Assembly: GCF_051132615.1 (NCBI RefSeq)
Contig: NZ_CP152375.1
Coordinates: forward strand, 62,001-126,000
Direction of reading: 5' to 3'
Length of the DNA stretch: 64,000 bases
From: G051132615 sp051132615
GTDB lineage: Bacteria > Pseudomonadota > Gammaproteobacteria > Burkholderiales > Neisseriaceae
Position 1 is the stretch's first letter, and the number at the start of each line of letters is the position of its first letter. Shown piece after piece: positions 18,087-26,478 of the stretch. Under the pieces are notes generated by a model, which made no database searches, was not told the origin of the DNA, and saw only the letters and a list, made by a program, of their open reading frames with translations. The position numbers and the translations under genes were made by a program.

Positions 18087-18686
18087 TTATTTTAATTTAC
18101 GTCTGTCATGAACTGATTGAGCTAATGTACCTGCATCCACATATTCAATTTCACCACCTAATGGCATGCCTCTAGCCAAACGGCTGATTTTATAATGCTG
18201 ATTTTTAAATAACTCAGACAAAACATAAGCAGTTGCATCGCCTTCTGCCGTAAAATTCGTTGCAATAATGATTTCTTCTATTTGCCCATTTTCTAAACGC
18301 TTAACCAATTTATCCAATGCAATAGCAGATAAATCCATATTTTGGGCTGGATTGACTTGCCCCATAAGCACAAAGTACACGCCATCATGACAACGCGCAT
18401 CTTCCATACTTTCAACATCTATAGGCATTTGTACAATCATTAATACATTGTGTCTTCGTCCTTGATCAGAACAAATTTCACATACTTCAGTTTCACAAAA
18501 TGTATTGCAATAACGACAATGTTGTACATGCTCTAGAGCATGGTTAATCGCTTGGGCTAATTGAGCCGCACCTTTTCGATCATTTTGCAATAAATGGTAC
18601 GCGATGCGTTGAGCTGATTTAGGCCCTACTGCAGGTAACACCCGCAGTGCCTTAGTCAACGCATCTAAAATTCTAGGTGACCCCAT
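18087..18686 (-). CDS. recR: Recombination protein RecR
   Basis: The 199-residue RecFOR-pathway protein that helps load RecA at gaps. It has the N-terminal helix-hairpin-helix (LPAVGPKSAQRIAYHLL, residues 17-33), the C4 zinc finger (CRYCNTFCETEVCEIC, near 57-72), and then the Toprim domain ending with ARGMPLGGEIEYVD. It is the last gene of a dnaX-ybaB-recR unit, with five bases after the ybaB stop, the standard arrangement in many bacteria. Confidence 0.97.
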   Translation of the reverse strand: MGSPRILDALTKALRVLPAVGPKSAQRIAYHLLQNDRKGAAQLAQAINHALEHVQHCRYCNTFCETEVCEICSDQGRRHNVLMIVQMPIDVESMEDARCHDGVYFVLMGQVNPAQNMDLSAIALDKLVKRLENGQIEEIIIATNFTAEGDATAYVLSELFKNQHYKISRLARGMPLGGEIEYVDAGTLAQSVHDRRKLK

Positions 18687-18691
18687 AATGA

Positions 18692-19033
18692 TTATTTAAA
18701 CAAATCACCCATACCAGCAGGTAGATTCATGCCTGATGTAAACTGTCCCATGGTTTCCTGAGTTTTTGCTTCAGCTTTACGTACAGCATCATTAATGGCA
18801 GCAGCAACCAAATCTTCAAGCATTTCTTTATCATCTTTAGCATCAGCGATTAACGCATCATCAATAGCAATGCGTTTAACTGCATAATGGCAATTCATGG
18901 TGACTTTAACCAAACCTGCGCCAGACTCTCCATCAACTTCAACATTAGCTAAATTGGCTTGAGCTTCCTTCATTTTTTCTTGCATTTGTTGTGCTTGTTT
19001 CATTAAGCCTGCGATACCTGCTTTTCCAAACAT
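18692..19033 (-). CDS. ybaB: YbaB/EbfC nucleoid-associated protein
   Basis: A 113-residue dimeric DNA-binding protein of the YbaB/EbfC family. The N-terminal helix is rich in Gln, Lys and Met ([19 protein letters not shown]), followed by [16 protein letters not shown], both typical of the family. It lies between dnaX and recR on the same strand with short spacers. It probably influences nucleoid structure and may act alongside RecR, with which it is almost always linked. Confidence 0.95.
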   Translation of the reverse strand: MFGKAGIAGLMKQAQQMQEKMKEAQANLANVEVDGESGAGLVKVTMNCHYAVKRIAIDDALIADAKDDKEMLEDLVAAAINDAVRKAEAKTQETMGQFTSGMNLPAGMGDLFK

Positions 19034-19050
19034 TATTGATCCTTTTTTGT

Positions 19051-21075
19051 TTATGAATTTAATTTCACACTCTCAGGAACCCATTTGGCTTCAAATAGAT
19101 CCATGAATTCTTGTGCAACGGGGTCTGCCTCTAAAGCTGAGAAAGCTTGCGCTTTTTTTGCCTCAAGGTCTTTTGTGTGCAACATATTAGGGGTTAGATG
19201 ATCTGTTTGCAACTGTTCTGTCTGAATATGCCAATTCATTGAATACGCCTCAGACAATACTTTAGCCATTTTATCGAGCATTTCTTTACTGCTGACTGCA
19301 TAGTCACTAATGGCTAATTGTAGTATGTTGTCTGAGATATCAATTAAAGCAGCATTCTTAGCCAGCATCTGCGCTGCACCTAATTTACTGCTTAATAAAG
19401 CCACAACTTCAGACCAAGTATTTGGCGTCAACTCAGGCAAAACAATGTTACTTTGCTCAACTTCTTGTATTTCCTGTTCATGATACTCGTTAGCATCAAA
19501 CGTCTCTGTCTCTTGCTCTATAGCTGTAACAAAGCCAGATGGCTGTGCTACCTCTTTTAATGAAGTTTCTGATAATGTCTGAGCTATTAAATTTTCTGAT
19601 TCATCTTTAATAGTAGACTCTTGTTGTACTGAATCATCATTTTTTTCTAATAATGTCGCCTTATTTTCAATAGTATCCACTGATTCTGGCATCACTTCAG
19701 AAGAAGGATCTGGTGCTGTATCGGTTTGCTCTTTTGGTGTTTCTCGGGCAGTCGATACTTGATCTTCCCAAGGTAAATCAGTCACTTGTTCTTCTGACTC
19801 TACATCATGATTTTGTGGCTCTGTATAGTGTACCACCTTGGCTACTGTATCGTGATTATCTTGTTTAACTGTTTCTGGTTCTTGGACAATAGCCACCTTT
19901 TGAACTGTTGGAGGAGACAATGTTTGCGTGTTTAACTCAGAAGATAAATTGGTACCTGTTACCTGCCAATTTAGTTGATCTGATTTGGCAGCCAAAGGTG
20001 CAAAGGCCAACATACGCAATAACGTCATGACAAACCCAGCATATTCATCAGGCGCTAGTGGTAAATCCTGTTTACCCTGTAAGGCACATTGATAATAAAG
20101 TTGAATTTGTTCGGCTGACAATGCTTGAGCAAACAGGCTAAGTGTCTCTTTTTCTGGGTCATCAGCTGCTAGTGACGTTGGCACAGCCTGTATGATTGCT
20201 ATTTGTTGCAGCAACGCAGCCAACTCCCCTAACGCAGAATCAAAACTAACCGCTCTAGTATTCATCTGTTCGGCTTGATCAATTAAAGATTGCCCATTTT
20301 GGTTAATCAGCTCTTGCAATAACATAAACAAATAACGTTTATCTACAGCACCCAACATATGCCGCACATCAGCCTCAGCTACTTTTCCAGAACCTAAAGC
20401 AATCGCTTGATCCAATAAACTTAAAGCATCTCTCATTGATCCCATGGCAAAGCGCCCTAAGATAACCAATGCAGCTTCTTCAGCAGGAACATTTTCTTGC
20501 TCTAAAATATAGGCCAAATGTTTGCTGATTTGCTGAGGAGTCATGTTACGCAATACAAACTGCAAGCACCTAGATAAAACCGTGACAGGCACTTTATGCG
20601 GATCTGTTGTTGCCAGAATAAATTTTACATGTTCAGGAGGCTCTTCCAAGGTTTTGAGCATGGCATTAAATGCACTTTTGGACAACATATGCACTTCATC
20701 AATAATATAAACTTTATAACGCCCAACTGTTGGTGCATATTGCGCATTTTCTAAAACCTCTCTGATATTATCAATACCAGTATTGGAAGCAGCATCTATT
20801 TCTAATAAATCAACAAAACGCCCAGCATCTATTTGTGTACAGGCAGAACATACACCACATGGCTCACCACCTATACCAGATTCACAATTTAAACTTTTAG
20901 CCAGAATACGCGCAATGGTTGTTTTCCCTACACCGCGTGTACCCGTCAATAGATAAGCATGGTGCAAACGCCCTTGAGCAAGCGCATTTTGCAATGCCTT
21001 AACAACATGTTCTTGCCCAACTAAGTCAGCAAATTTTCTTGGGCGCCATTTTCTGGCTAAAGCTTGATAAACCAT
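19051..21075 (-). CDS. dnaX: DNA polymerase III subunit tau (and possibly gamma)
   Basis: A 674-residue clamp-loader ATPase. Walker A is GTRGVGKTT (residues 44-52). A zinc-binding cysteine cluster follows ([16 protein letters not shown] near 64-79), then Walker B VYIIDEVH near 122 and an SRC sensor region (SRCLQF). Residues from about 365 to 540 form a low-complexity acidic linker, and the C-terminal part is the tau-specific domain. Inside the linker, at codons 477-479, an A7 tract is followed by TGA in the -1 frame, so a short gamma form of about 479 residues may be made as in E. coli. It is the first gene of dnaX-ybaB-recR. Confidence 0.97.
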   Translation of the reverse strand: MVYQALARKWRPRKFADLVGQEHVVKALQNALAQGRLHHAYLLTGTRGVGKTTIARILAKSLNCESGIGGEPCGVCSACTQIDAGRFVDLLEIDAASNTGIDNIREVLENAQYAPTVGRYKVYIIDEVHMLSKSAFNAMLKTLEEPPEHVKFILATTDPHKVPVTVLSRCLQFVLRNMTPQQISKHLAYILEQENVPAEEAALVILGRFAMGSMRDALSLLDQAIALGSGKVAEADVRHMLGAVDKRYLFMLLQELINQNGQSLIDQAEQMNTRAVSFDSALGELAALLQQIAIIQAVPTSLAADDPEKETLSLFAQALSAEQIQLYYQCALQGKQDLPLAPDEYAGFVMTLLRMLAFAPLAAKSDQLNWQVTGTNLSSELNTQTLSPPTVQKVAIVQEPETVKQDNHDTVAKVVHYTEPQNHDVESEEQVTDLPWEDQVSTARETPKEQTDTAPDPSSEVMPESVDTIENKATLLEKNDDSVQQESTIKDESENLIAQTLSETSLKEVAQPSGFVTAIEQETETFDANEYHEQEIQEVEQSNIVLPELTPNTWSEVVALLSSKLGAAQMLAKNAALIDISDNILQLAISDYAVSSKEMLDKMAKVLSEAYSMNWHIQTEQLQTDHLTPNMLHTKDLEAKKAQAFSALEADPVAQEFMDLFEAKWVPESVKLNS
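19640..19646 (-). promoter_or_regulatory. Candidate -1 frameshift site (A7) in dnaX
   Basis: On the coding strand the sequence reads GAA AAA AAT GAT, which contains the slippery heptamer A-AAA-AAT in the right phase. A -1 slip brings TGA into frame at once. An AAGG motif lies 12 bases upstream and could act as an internal Shine-Dalgarno stimulator. No strong downstream hairpin was seen. Transcript slippage on A7 is an alternative mechanism. Confidence 0.5.
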
Positions 21076-21086
21076 AAAAAAACTTT

Positions 21087-22067
21087 CTAATTCATTTTAC
21101 TTTTAATACCATCGGATAGCTCTTGTACTGCTTTCACATATAAACGGCTATGGTTATATTGCCAAATGGTATAAAAATTATTTAAACCTAAATAATAATC
21201 ATACACACCAGGTGCGGTTTCCAAAGAAAACACAAAGGCTTTTTGATTATCTGATACATTTTCCAATGGTGTCACACCCATTTGTTTTAATTGCTTGATT
21301 GTATATTTTAACTGAGTGTTTTCAGCCAAAGCAGCTTCTGTTTGAGCATTTAAACTGACTGCAGCTGGCACCAAGATTGGGCCGCCAGTTTGCCAATCAT
21401 GTTGTTTAAAATAATTGGCTACTGAACCGACAACATCATATGGATTATTCCAAATATCTCTTTGTCCATCACCATCTAAATCAACAGCCCATTTTCTAAA
21501 GCTTGATGGCATAAATTGTGGCATACCCATTGCTCCTGCATAACTACCTTTAAAGGTTAATGGGTCTTTTCGTTCTTCTTTTGCCAATAATAATAATTCA
21601 GTTAATTCTTTTCTAAAAAACTCAGCTCGACGAGGATAATTAAATGCTAAAGTGCTTAATGAGTCTGCCAAACGAAAAGAACCAGTATTACGTCCATAGT
21701 TGGTCTCAATGCCAATAATGGCAACAATAACATGAGCAGGTACACCATATTTCTTAGAGGCCATCTCTAAAGCCGCTCTATTTTTCTTCCAAAAAGCAAC
21801 ACCATCATTCATGCTTTTTGTACTCACGGCATTTGTTTTAAACTGATACCATGGGCGGGAAGTACTTGGTCTGTCCATCACACTAATGATATTAGGTTTA
21901 TTCACTGCATTGGCAAAAAATGCTTCTAACTCTGGGCGATTCATACTACCTGATTTTACTTGTTCATTAATGTAGTTTTGTACATCTGAACGATTTAAGA
22001 GCTCAGCATCGGCAAAAACAAAAGAACTCATCAAACCCATTAATAAAACCATTACTTTCTTTTTCAT
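21087..22067 (-). CDS. mltB: Lytic murein transglycosylase B family
   Basis: A 326-residue lytic transglycosylase that cleaves peptidoglycan glycan strands in the periplasm. The N-terminus MKKKVMVLLMGLMSSFVFADA is a signal peptide, with cleavage probably after the alanines near 20-22 and no lipobox cysteine, so it appears soluble rather than a lipoprotein. The catalytic glutamate lies in GIETNYGRNTGSF near residue 125. GSYAGAMGMPQFMPSSF near 168 and DLDGDGQRDIW (an EF-hand-like loop) near 192 are typical of the family. Its stop lies 11 bases beyond the dnaX start in a leftward chain. Confidence 0.93.
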   Translation of the reverse strand: MKKKVMVLLMGLMSSFVFADAELLNRSDVQNYINEQVKSGSMNRPELEAFFANAVNKPNIISVMDRPSTSRPWYQFKTNAVSTKSMNDGVAFWKKNRAALEMASKKYGVPAHVIVAIIGIETNYGRNTGSFRLADSLSTLAFNYPRRAEFFRKELTELLLLAKEERKDPLTFKGSYAGAMGMPQFMPSSFRKWAVDLDGDGQRDIWNNPYDVVGSVANYFKQHDWQTGGPILVPAAVSLNAQTEAALAENTQLKYTIKQLKQMGVTPLENVSDNQKAFVFSLETAPGVYDYYLGLNNFYTIWQYNHSRLYVKAVQELSDGIKSKMN

Positions 22068-22181
22068 TCTTTAATCACCTTAAGTTAAGTTTTTATAAGT
22101 GTAACAAAATCTACCAAGACATCAAACCAACTTGCCATAATATAAATGCTTTTTACCAAAAAACACATTTTTAATGAAATA

Positions 22182-22214
22182 AAACCCTGCCTATAAATTT
22201 TATAGACAGGGTTT
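22182..22214 (-). terminator. Intrinsic terminator of the rpsF operon
   Basis: A stem of AAACCCTG-x-CTATA paired with TATAG-x-CAGGGTTT, with a short AT loop. On the minus strand a T-rich stretch follows. It lies 19 bases past the rplI stop. Confidence 0.85.
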
Positions 22215-22232
22215 CAAACTTAAATCGAAAAT

Positions 22233-22685
22233 TTATTCAGCAGCAGCAACGACAACGACTTTAATCGCAGCCACAGCATCATGATGCAAAGCAACTTCTA
22301 ACTCATACTCACCAGTAGCTTTTAATGGGCCATTTGGCAAACGAATATCAGAACGAGCTGCCTGAACACCTGTTGCAACAATTGCAGCAGCAATATCAGC
22401 ATTGGTAACAGAACCAAATAAACGACCGTCTACACCTGCTTTTTGAGCAATGGTAATAACAGCATTATCTAGCTTCGCTTTACGTGCTTGCGCATCTGCC
22501 AATACGGCAGCTTGTTTTGCTTCTAGCTCTGCACGGCGTGCTTCAAATTCTGCTAAATTAGCAGCGGTTGCACGACGAGCTTTCCCAGAAGGAATCAAGA
22601 AGTTACGAGCGTAACCATTTTTCACAGTAACCACATCACCTAAGGCGCCTAGATTACCAATTTTTTCTAAAAGAATAACTTGCAT
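22233..22685 (-). CDS. rplI: 50S ribosomal protein L9
   Basis: A 150-residue protein with the L9 N-terminal domain ([30 protein letters not shown] region; key residues LGxxGDVV and KxGYARNFL). A long connecting helix rich in Glu, Ala and Lys follows, then the C-terminal RNA-binding domain ([12 protein letters not shown] near residue 80). It binds 23S rRNA near the L1 arm. It is the last gene of rpsF-priB-rpsR-rplI, with a terminator right after it. Confidence 0.98.
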   Translation of the reverse strand: MQVILLEKIGNLGALGDVVTVKNGYARNFLIPSGKARRATAANLAEFEARRAELEAKQAAVLADAQARKAKLDNAVITIAQKAGVDGRLFGSVTNADIAAAIVATGVQAARSDIRLPNGPLKATGEYELEVALHHDAVAAIKVVVVAAAE

Positions 22686-22703
22686 ATCTTTTGCTCCCTC
22701 TTT

Positions 22704-22934
22704 TTACTTATGTTGGTCGGTATAAGGCAACAAAGCCAAGAAACGAGCACGTTTAACCGCACAAGAAAGCTGACGTTGATAACCAGCTTTTGTACCTGTA
22801 ATACGAGCAGGAATAATTTTGCCATTTTCAGCAATAAAATCTTTTAAGATATCCACTGCTTTATAATCTACTTCTTTAATGCCTTCTGCTGAGAAACGGC
22901 AGAATTTTTTACGTTTAAATGTTTGACGAGCCAT
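22704..22934 (-). CDS. rpsR: 30S ribosomal protein S18
   Basis: A 76-residue basic protein with the S18 core: [17 protein letters not shown] near the N-terminus and [20 protein letters not shown] near residue 44. S18 pairs with S6 on the 16S rRNA platform. It is the third gene of the S6 operon, with short spacers to priB and rplI and a clear ribosome site. Confidence 0.98.
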   Translation of the reverse strand: MARQTFKRKKFCRFSAEGIKEVDYKAVDILKDFIAENGKIIPARITGTKAGYQRQLSCAVKRARFLALLPYTDQHK

Positions 22935-22947
22935 GTCGTTTAACCTT

Positions 22948-23238
22948 TTATATCAGTTCAATTGTTTGAATATGCAGTATTACTTGAGTACTTCTAAGGC
23001 TTTTTTGGCTTAAAAAACCTGATACTAAAACAGCCTTATCTTGTACATACTGCCAATTTAATGCTTCTTGTCCTAAAAACTTGGCGGCTAACTCGCACTC
23101 AACTATTCGACTTTTTCCACTTTCTATCTGTTCAGATTGATGCTTAAGCATCATGCTCAAAACAGGTACACCAGCGGGGGTATAACGAAGTGAAGAAACT
23201 GAAACAACCCGAGCGCTCAGAGTCAGCTTGTTATCCAA
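22948..23238 (-). CDS. priB: Primosomal replication protein N (PriB)
   Basis: A 96-residue single-OB-fold protein that binds single-stranded DNA and helps load the replicative helicase at restarted forks. The start [21 protein letters not shown] and the middle [13 protein letters not shown] fit the PriB family. It lies between rpsF and rpsR, with two bases after the rpsF stop. This placement is found in beta- and gammaproteobacteria and is a main reason for assigning the window there. Confidence 0.93.
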   Translation of the reverse strand: MDNKLTLSARVVSVSSLRYTPAGVPVLSMMLKHQSEQIESGKSRIVECELAAKFLGQEALNWQYVQDKAVLVSGFLSQKSLRSTQVILHIQTIELI

Positions 23239-23240
23239 TA

Positions 23241-23615
23241 TTATTCAGCAGCCTCTTCTTCTACTGCTGCATTTGGATCCAATACATTTTTAGACTTTTC
23301 TTCTTTCATCATTGGCGATGCTTCAGAAACAGCATGTTTCATTTTAATTGTCAAATGACGTAAAACTGCATCGTTGAATTTGAATGCATTTTCAATTTCA
23401 GCCACAACTTCTGGAGAAGTTTCAACATTCATTAACACATAATGTGCTTTATGAATTTTGTTAATTGGATAAGCCAATTGGCGACGGCCCCAATCTTCTA
23501 AGCGATGAATTTTACCTTGAGCCTCAGTAATCAAAGTTTTATAGCGCTCAATCATTGCTGGCACTTGTTCACTTTGATCAGGGTGCACGATAAATACGAT
23601 TTCGTAATGACGCAT
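23241..23615 (-). CDS. rpsF: 30S ribosomal protein S6
   Basis: A 124-residue S6 protein starting [19 protein letters not shown], with the conserved [13 protein letters not shown] near residue 42 and an acidic C-terminal tail. The frame is open to 23648, but the ATG at 23615 is preceded by AAAGGAG at good spacing and matches the universal S6 start. It is the first gene of the operon rpsF-priB-rpsR-rplI, with a consensus-like promoter at 23683-23711 and a leader hairpin between. Confidence 0.97.
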   Translation of the reverse strand: MRHYEIVFIVHPDQSEQVPAMIERYKTLITEAQGKIHRLEDWGRRQLAYPINKIHKAHYVLMNVETSPEVVAEIENAFKFNDAVLRHLTIKMKHAVSEASPMMKEEKSKNVLDPNAAVEEEAAE

Positions 23616-23637
23616 GCTCACTCCTTTTGGATAGAAT

Positions 23638-23663
23638 CCTTTTACCATGCGTTGTGTAAAAGG
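23638..23663 (-). promoter_or_regulatory. Leader hairpin of the rpsF operon
   Basis: A perfect 8-bp stem CCTTTTAC/GTAAAAGG with a ten-base loop lies in the short transcribed leader, 22 bases before the S6 start. Many rpsF operons have an S6:S18-binding leader; the loop here does not show the CCG feature I associate with that motif, so feedback control by S6:S18 is only a suggestion. Confidence 0.5.
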
Positions 23664-23682
23664 AAAGGTTGCAAAACGTTCG

Positions 23683-23711
23683 ATTATACTTCAGTTAGAA
23701 ACACAATACAA
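23683..23711 (-). promoter_or_regulatory. Sigma-70 promoter of the rpsF operon
   Basis: On the minus strand TTGTAT, a 17-base spacer and a perfect TATAAT. It lies about 68 bases before the S6 start codon and fits a strong housekeeping promoter. Confidence 0.8.
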
Positions 23712-23816
23712 TAACAACTTCGTTCATCCTATTATTTTCCATCAAATCAAATACAATACAACTTTAAACAAAAATGTTAAACTAAAATATAAATTTATAT
23801 GATTAAGGGGTTTTTT

Positions 23817-25151
23817 ATGCTGGCTGAGCTTGATTTAAATCACTTTTCTTTATTAAAGTTATCACACAGTTTAGCCAGCTCATCTGGACAAATTGAGCTT
23901 TTGCTCACCTGCATGTTGATATTGATGACCTATGTCCTCAGACAAACTTGTTTTAAAAAATCTGTAGAACGTTACCATGCACAACCTAATCATCATTTCT
24001 GGCGACATTTAGGCGCTCGTTTAATTTGGCCTATTGTACTGATCATTCTGTTGGTTATTGGTGCATTTTTATGGCATCTAACAGGTCATGAAATCTTATG
24101 GTTTCAATTTATGGTCAGGGCATTTTTATGGATGGCACTTATTCGTACCATCATGGCCATTATTCGTTACACTTTACCAAATGGTTTTTTTGAAGCCAGT
24201 GCTGAATATTTTATATCTGGGACACTCTGGGTCATTTTTATTGTATGGTTAAGTGGTTTAGATACGATTATTCTAAACTGGCTAGAACACGTAAAACTAC
24301 CTATTGGCAAAAGCAACATCAGCTTACTTAATATATTTTCTGCCATTATCTGGGTCGGTGTGATTTTAATCTTTGCCCTATGGCTGGCTCGATTATTAGA
24401 AGCAAGAATTATGCAGCTTAATCGTATTGACATTAATGTACGAATTGTCATCAATAAATTACTGTCAAGTGTGCTCATTATTTTGGCTGTACTTATTGCC
24501 TTACCTATGGTGGGAATAGATCTAACGGTGTTGTCTGTTTTTGGTGGTGCATTGGGTGTTGGTTTAGGGTTTGGGCTACAAAAAATTGCCAGCAGTTATG
24601 TATCTGGTTTTATTATTTTATTAGAACGTTCATTGCGCTTAGGCGATGTAGTAACCATCAGTAACTATACGGGTACTGTCTCAAAAATCACTTCACGTTA
24701 TGTTGTGTTAAAAGCAAGTGATGGATCTGATTGTTTGATTCCAAATGATACGATCATTTCAAATAATGTGATTAATCAATCTTTATCTGATGATTTAGCT
24801 TGGACCAAAGTGGATGTTCAAGTGGCATATGGCACTGATTTGGATAAAGCAATGCTTTTATTAGTTGAAGCAGCAAAACACAATCGTATTATCTCTAACC
24901 CAGCCCCAACCCCTTATTTAATCAGCTTTGGAGACTCTGGCATCAATTTATCGATCGGTTTTTGGGTCGCGGACGCTAAACAAGGAACACTTGGGTTAAA
25001 ATCTGCCATTTTAATGAATATTTGGCATATTTTTAAAGAAAACGATATTGAAATGCCATTTCCTCAAAGAGAAATTCGTATTCTTAACACCCCAAATAAT
25101 GAACATTTAATTACCGATTCTGTCCAATCGGACAGTAATGATAAACTTTAG
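23817..25151 (+). CDS. MscS-family mechanosensitive channel
   Basis: A protein of about 444 residues with six or so hydrophobic segments in the N-terminal 260 residues, then the MscS core. The pore helix region reads GGALGVGLGFGLQKIASSYVSG near residue 242, with the Gly/Ala repeat pattern of TM3, and is followed by the beta domain (LGDVVTISNYTGTV). It releases solutes under hypo-osmotic shock. The ATG at 23817 has TAAGGGG upstream and is preferred over 23799. It is followed 11 bases later by nudB in the same direction, so a short operon is possible. The extra N-terminal helices resemble KefA/YbdG-type members. Confidence 0.9.
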   Translation: MLAELDLNHFSLLKLSHSLASSSGQIELLLTCMLILMTYVLRQTCFKKSVERYHAQPNHHFWRHLGARLIWPIVLIILLVIGAFLWHLTGHEILWFQFMVRAFLWMALIRTIMAIIRYTLPNGFFEASAEYFISGTLWVIFIVWLSGLDTIILNWLEHVKLPIGKSNISLLNIFSAIIWVGVILIFALWLARLLEARIMQLNRIDINVRIVINKLLSSVLIILAVLIALPMVGIDLTVLSVFGGALGVGLGFGLQKIASSYVSGFIILLERSLRLGDVVTISNYTGTVSKITSRYVVLKASDGSDCLIPNDTIISNNVINQSLSDDLAWTKVDVQVAYGTDLDKAMLLLVEAAKHNRIISNPAPTPYLISFGDSGINLSIGFWVADAKQGTLGLKSAILMNIWHIFKENDIEMPFPQREIRILNTPNNEHLITDSVQSDSNDKL

Positions 25152-25162
25152 AATAAAAAATA

Positions 25163-25639
25163 ATGTCACAATTAAACTATAAACAACCTGTTTCTGTTTT
25201 GGTCATTATTCATGACCCTGACTTTAATATTTTACTTTTAGAACGTGCAGATGCACCTAATTTTTGGCAATCAGTCACTGGCAGTATGGAGCAAAATGAA
25301 CCTTTACTGTACACAGCACAAAGAGAAGTATATGAAGAAACAGGTATTGATACACAATATTACTGCCCCCATAATTGGCATATGAGCCATGATTTTGAAA
25401 TTTATGAGCGCTGGCGTCACCGTTACGCACCAGGCACCACATACAATACAGAACATGTATTTTCTTTGTGTATTCCACACGATACAGTTATTCATATTCA
25501 ACCTAGAGAACATATTCAATATATTTGGCTACCCATAAAAGAAGCGGCAGATAAAGTATTTTCTCCAAGCAATCAAGAAGCCATTTTATTGCTTCCTCAA
25601 AAAGGCATATGTAATGTCCATACTACTGCCGCCTCTTAA
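25163..25639 (+). CDS. nudB: Dihydroneopterin triphosphate diphosphatase (Nudix)
   Basis: A 158-residue Nudix hydrolase. The Nudix box is intact: GSMEQNEPLLYTAQ followed by REVYEETGI (residues about 37-59). The rest, with FEIYERWRHRYAPG and NTEHVFSL, matches NudB, which removes pyrophosphate from dihydroneopterin triphosphate in folate synthesis. Its 3' end overlaps the next gene by 26 bases in another frame, indicating translational coupling. The wider group was once named dATP pyrophosphohydrolase, so broader specificity is possible. Confidence 0.9.
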   Translation: MSQLNYKQPVSVLVIIHDPDFNILLLERADAPNFWQSVTGSMEQNEPLLYTAQREVYEETGIDTQYYCPHNWHMSHDFEIYERWRHRYAPGTTYNTEHVFSLCIPHDTVIHIQPREHIQYIWLPIKEAADKVFSPSNQEAILLLPQKGICNVHTTAAS

Positions 25640-26378
25640 AATAGTAACTTATAACATCCATAAAGGCATGTCTGCACTAAACAGATATGTTCGGTTGTAC
25701 AGTATTGCTATGGCTTTACAAAAGCTGGATGCTAATATTATTTTTTTACAAGAAGTTCAAGGTGAACACAAAAAAAGAGCACGTAAGTATTTATACTTTC
25801 CAGAAAAAGGTCAGCATGATTTTTTAGCCCAATCTTTAGGTTTAAAAGCCACCTATGGCAAAAATGCCTTATATGAGCATAAACATCATGGCAATGCAAT
25901 ATTGAGTAATTTACCTTTAATAGACAGCCATAATTTAGATATCAGCGTCAATGCTATGGAAAACCGCGGCATTTTACACTGTACATTCAAGCCTGAAGGC
26001 TGGCCAACAGAAGTCGTTGCATTATGTGCCCACCTAAATTTATTGCACCACGACAGAAAAAAACAATATCAATACCTCATTCATTATATTCAAGAAAAAA
26101 TTGACCCTAAAGTGCCTTTGATTTTAGCTGGAGACTTTAATGACTGGCAAAATAAAGCTTCGGATATTTTACAAAATGAACTGAATTTACAGGATGTATT
26201 TATCCACCGTCATGGCGCACCAGCAAAGAGCTTCCCTTCCCGTATGCCATTTTTTACTTTAGACAGAATCTATACCCGTTATTTGTTGCCTATCCATGCA
26301 AATGTTCATACTGGTATTCCATGGACAAACCTATCTGACCATTTACCTTTAAGCACTTCTCTCATTTTAAATAAGTAA
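25614..26378 (+). CDS. Endonuclease/exonuclease/phosphatase-family protein
   Basis: A 254-residue EEP-fold metal-dependent phosphoesterase. The motifs are YNIHKGM near residue 13, FLQEVQGE near 43 (metal-binding glutamate), LAGDFNDW near 166, and SDHLPLS at the C-terminus (catalytic histidine). It resembles E. coli YbhP-type proteins, whose substrate, DNA, lipid or nucleotide, is not established. The start lies inside nudB, with AAGG eight bases upstream, so the two genes are coupled. No signal peptide is seen. Confidence 0.88.
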   Translation: MSILLPPLKIVTYNIHKGMSALNRYVRLYSIAMALQKLDANIIFLQEVQGEHKKRARKYLYFPEKGQHDFLAQSLGLKATYGKNALYEHKHHGNAILSNLPLIDSHNLDISVNAMENRGILHCTFKPEGWPTEVVALCAHLNLLHHDRKKQYQYLIHYIQEKIDPKVPLILAGDFNDWQNKASDILQNELNLQDVFIHRHGAPAKSFPSRMPFFTLDRIYTRYLLPIHANVHTGIPWTNLSDHLPLSTSLILNK

Positions 26379-26478
26379 ATGATATCATCTGTATAAATAA
26401 ACATAATCAGCAATTAATTTAAGTTATACTCTGACAAAACAATATAATAAAACTTTTTAAAGACACAATAATAAACCC

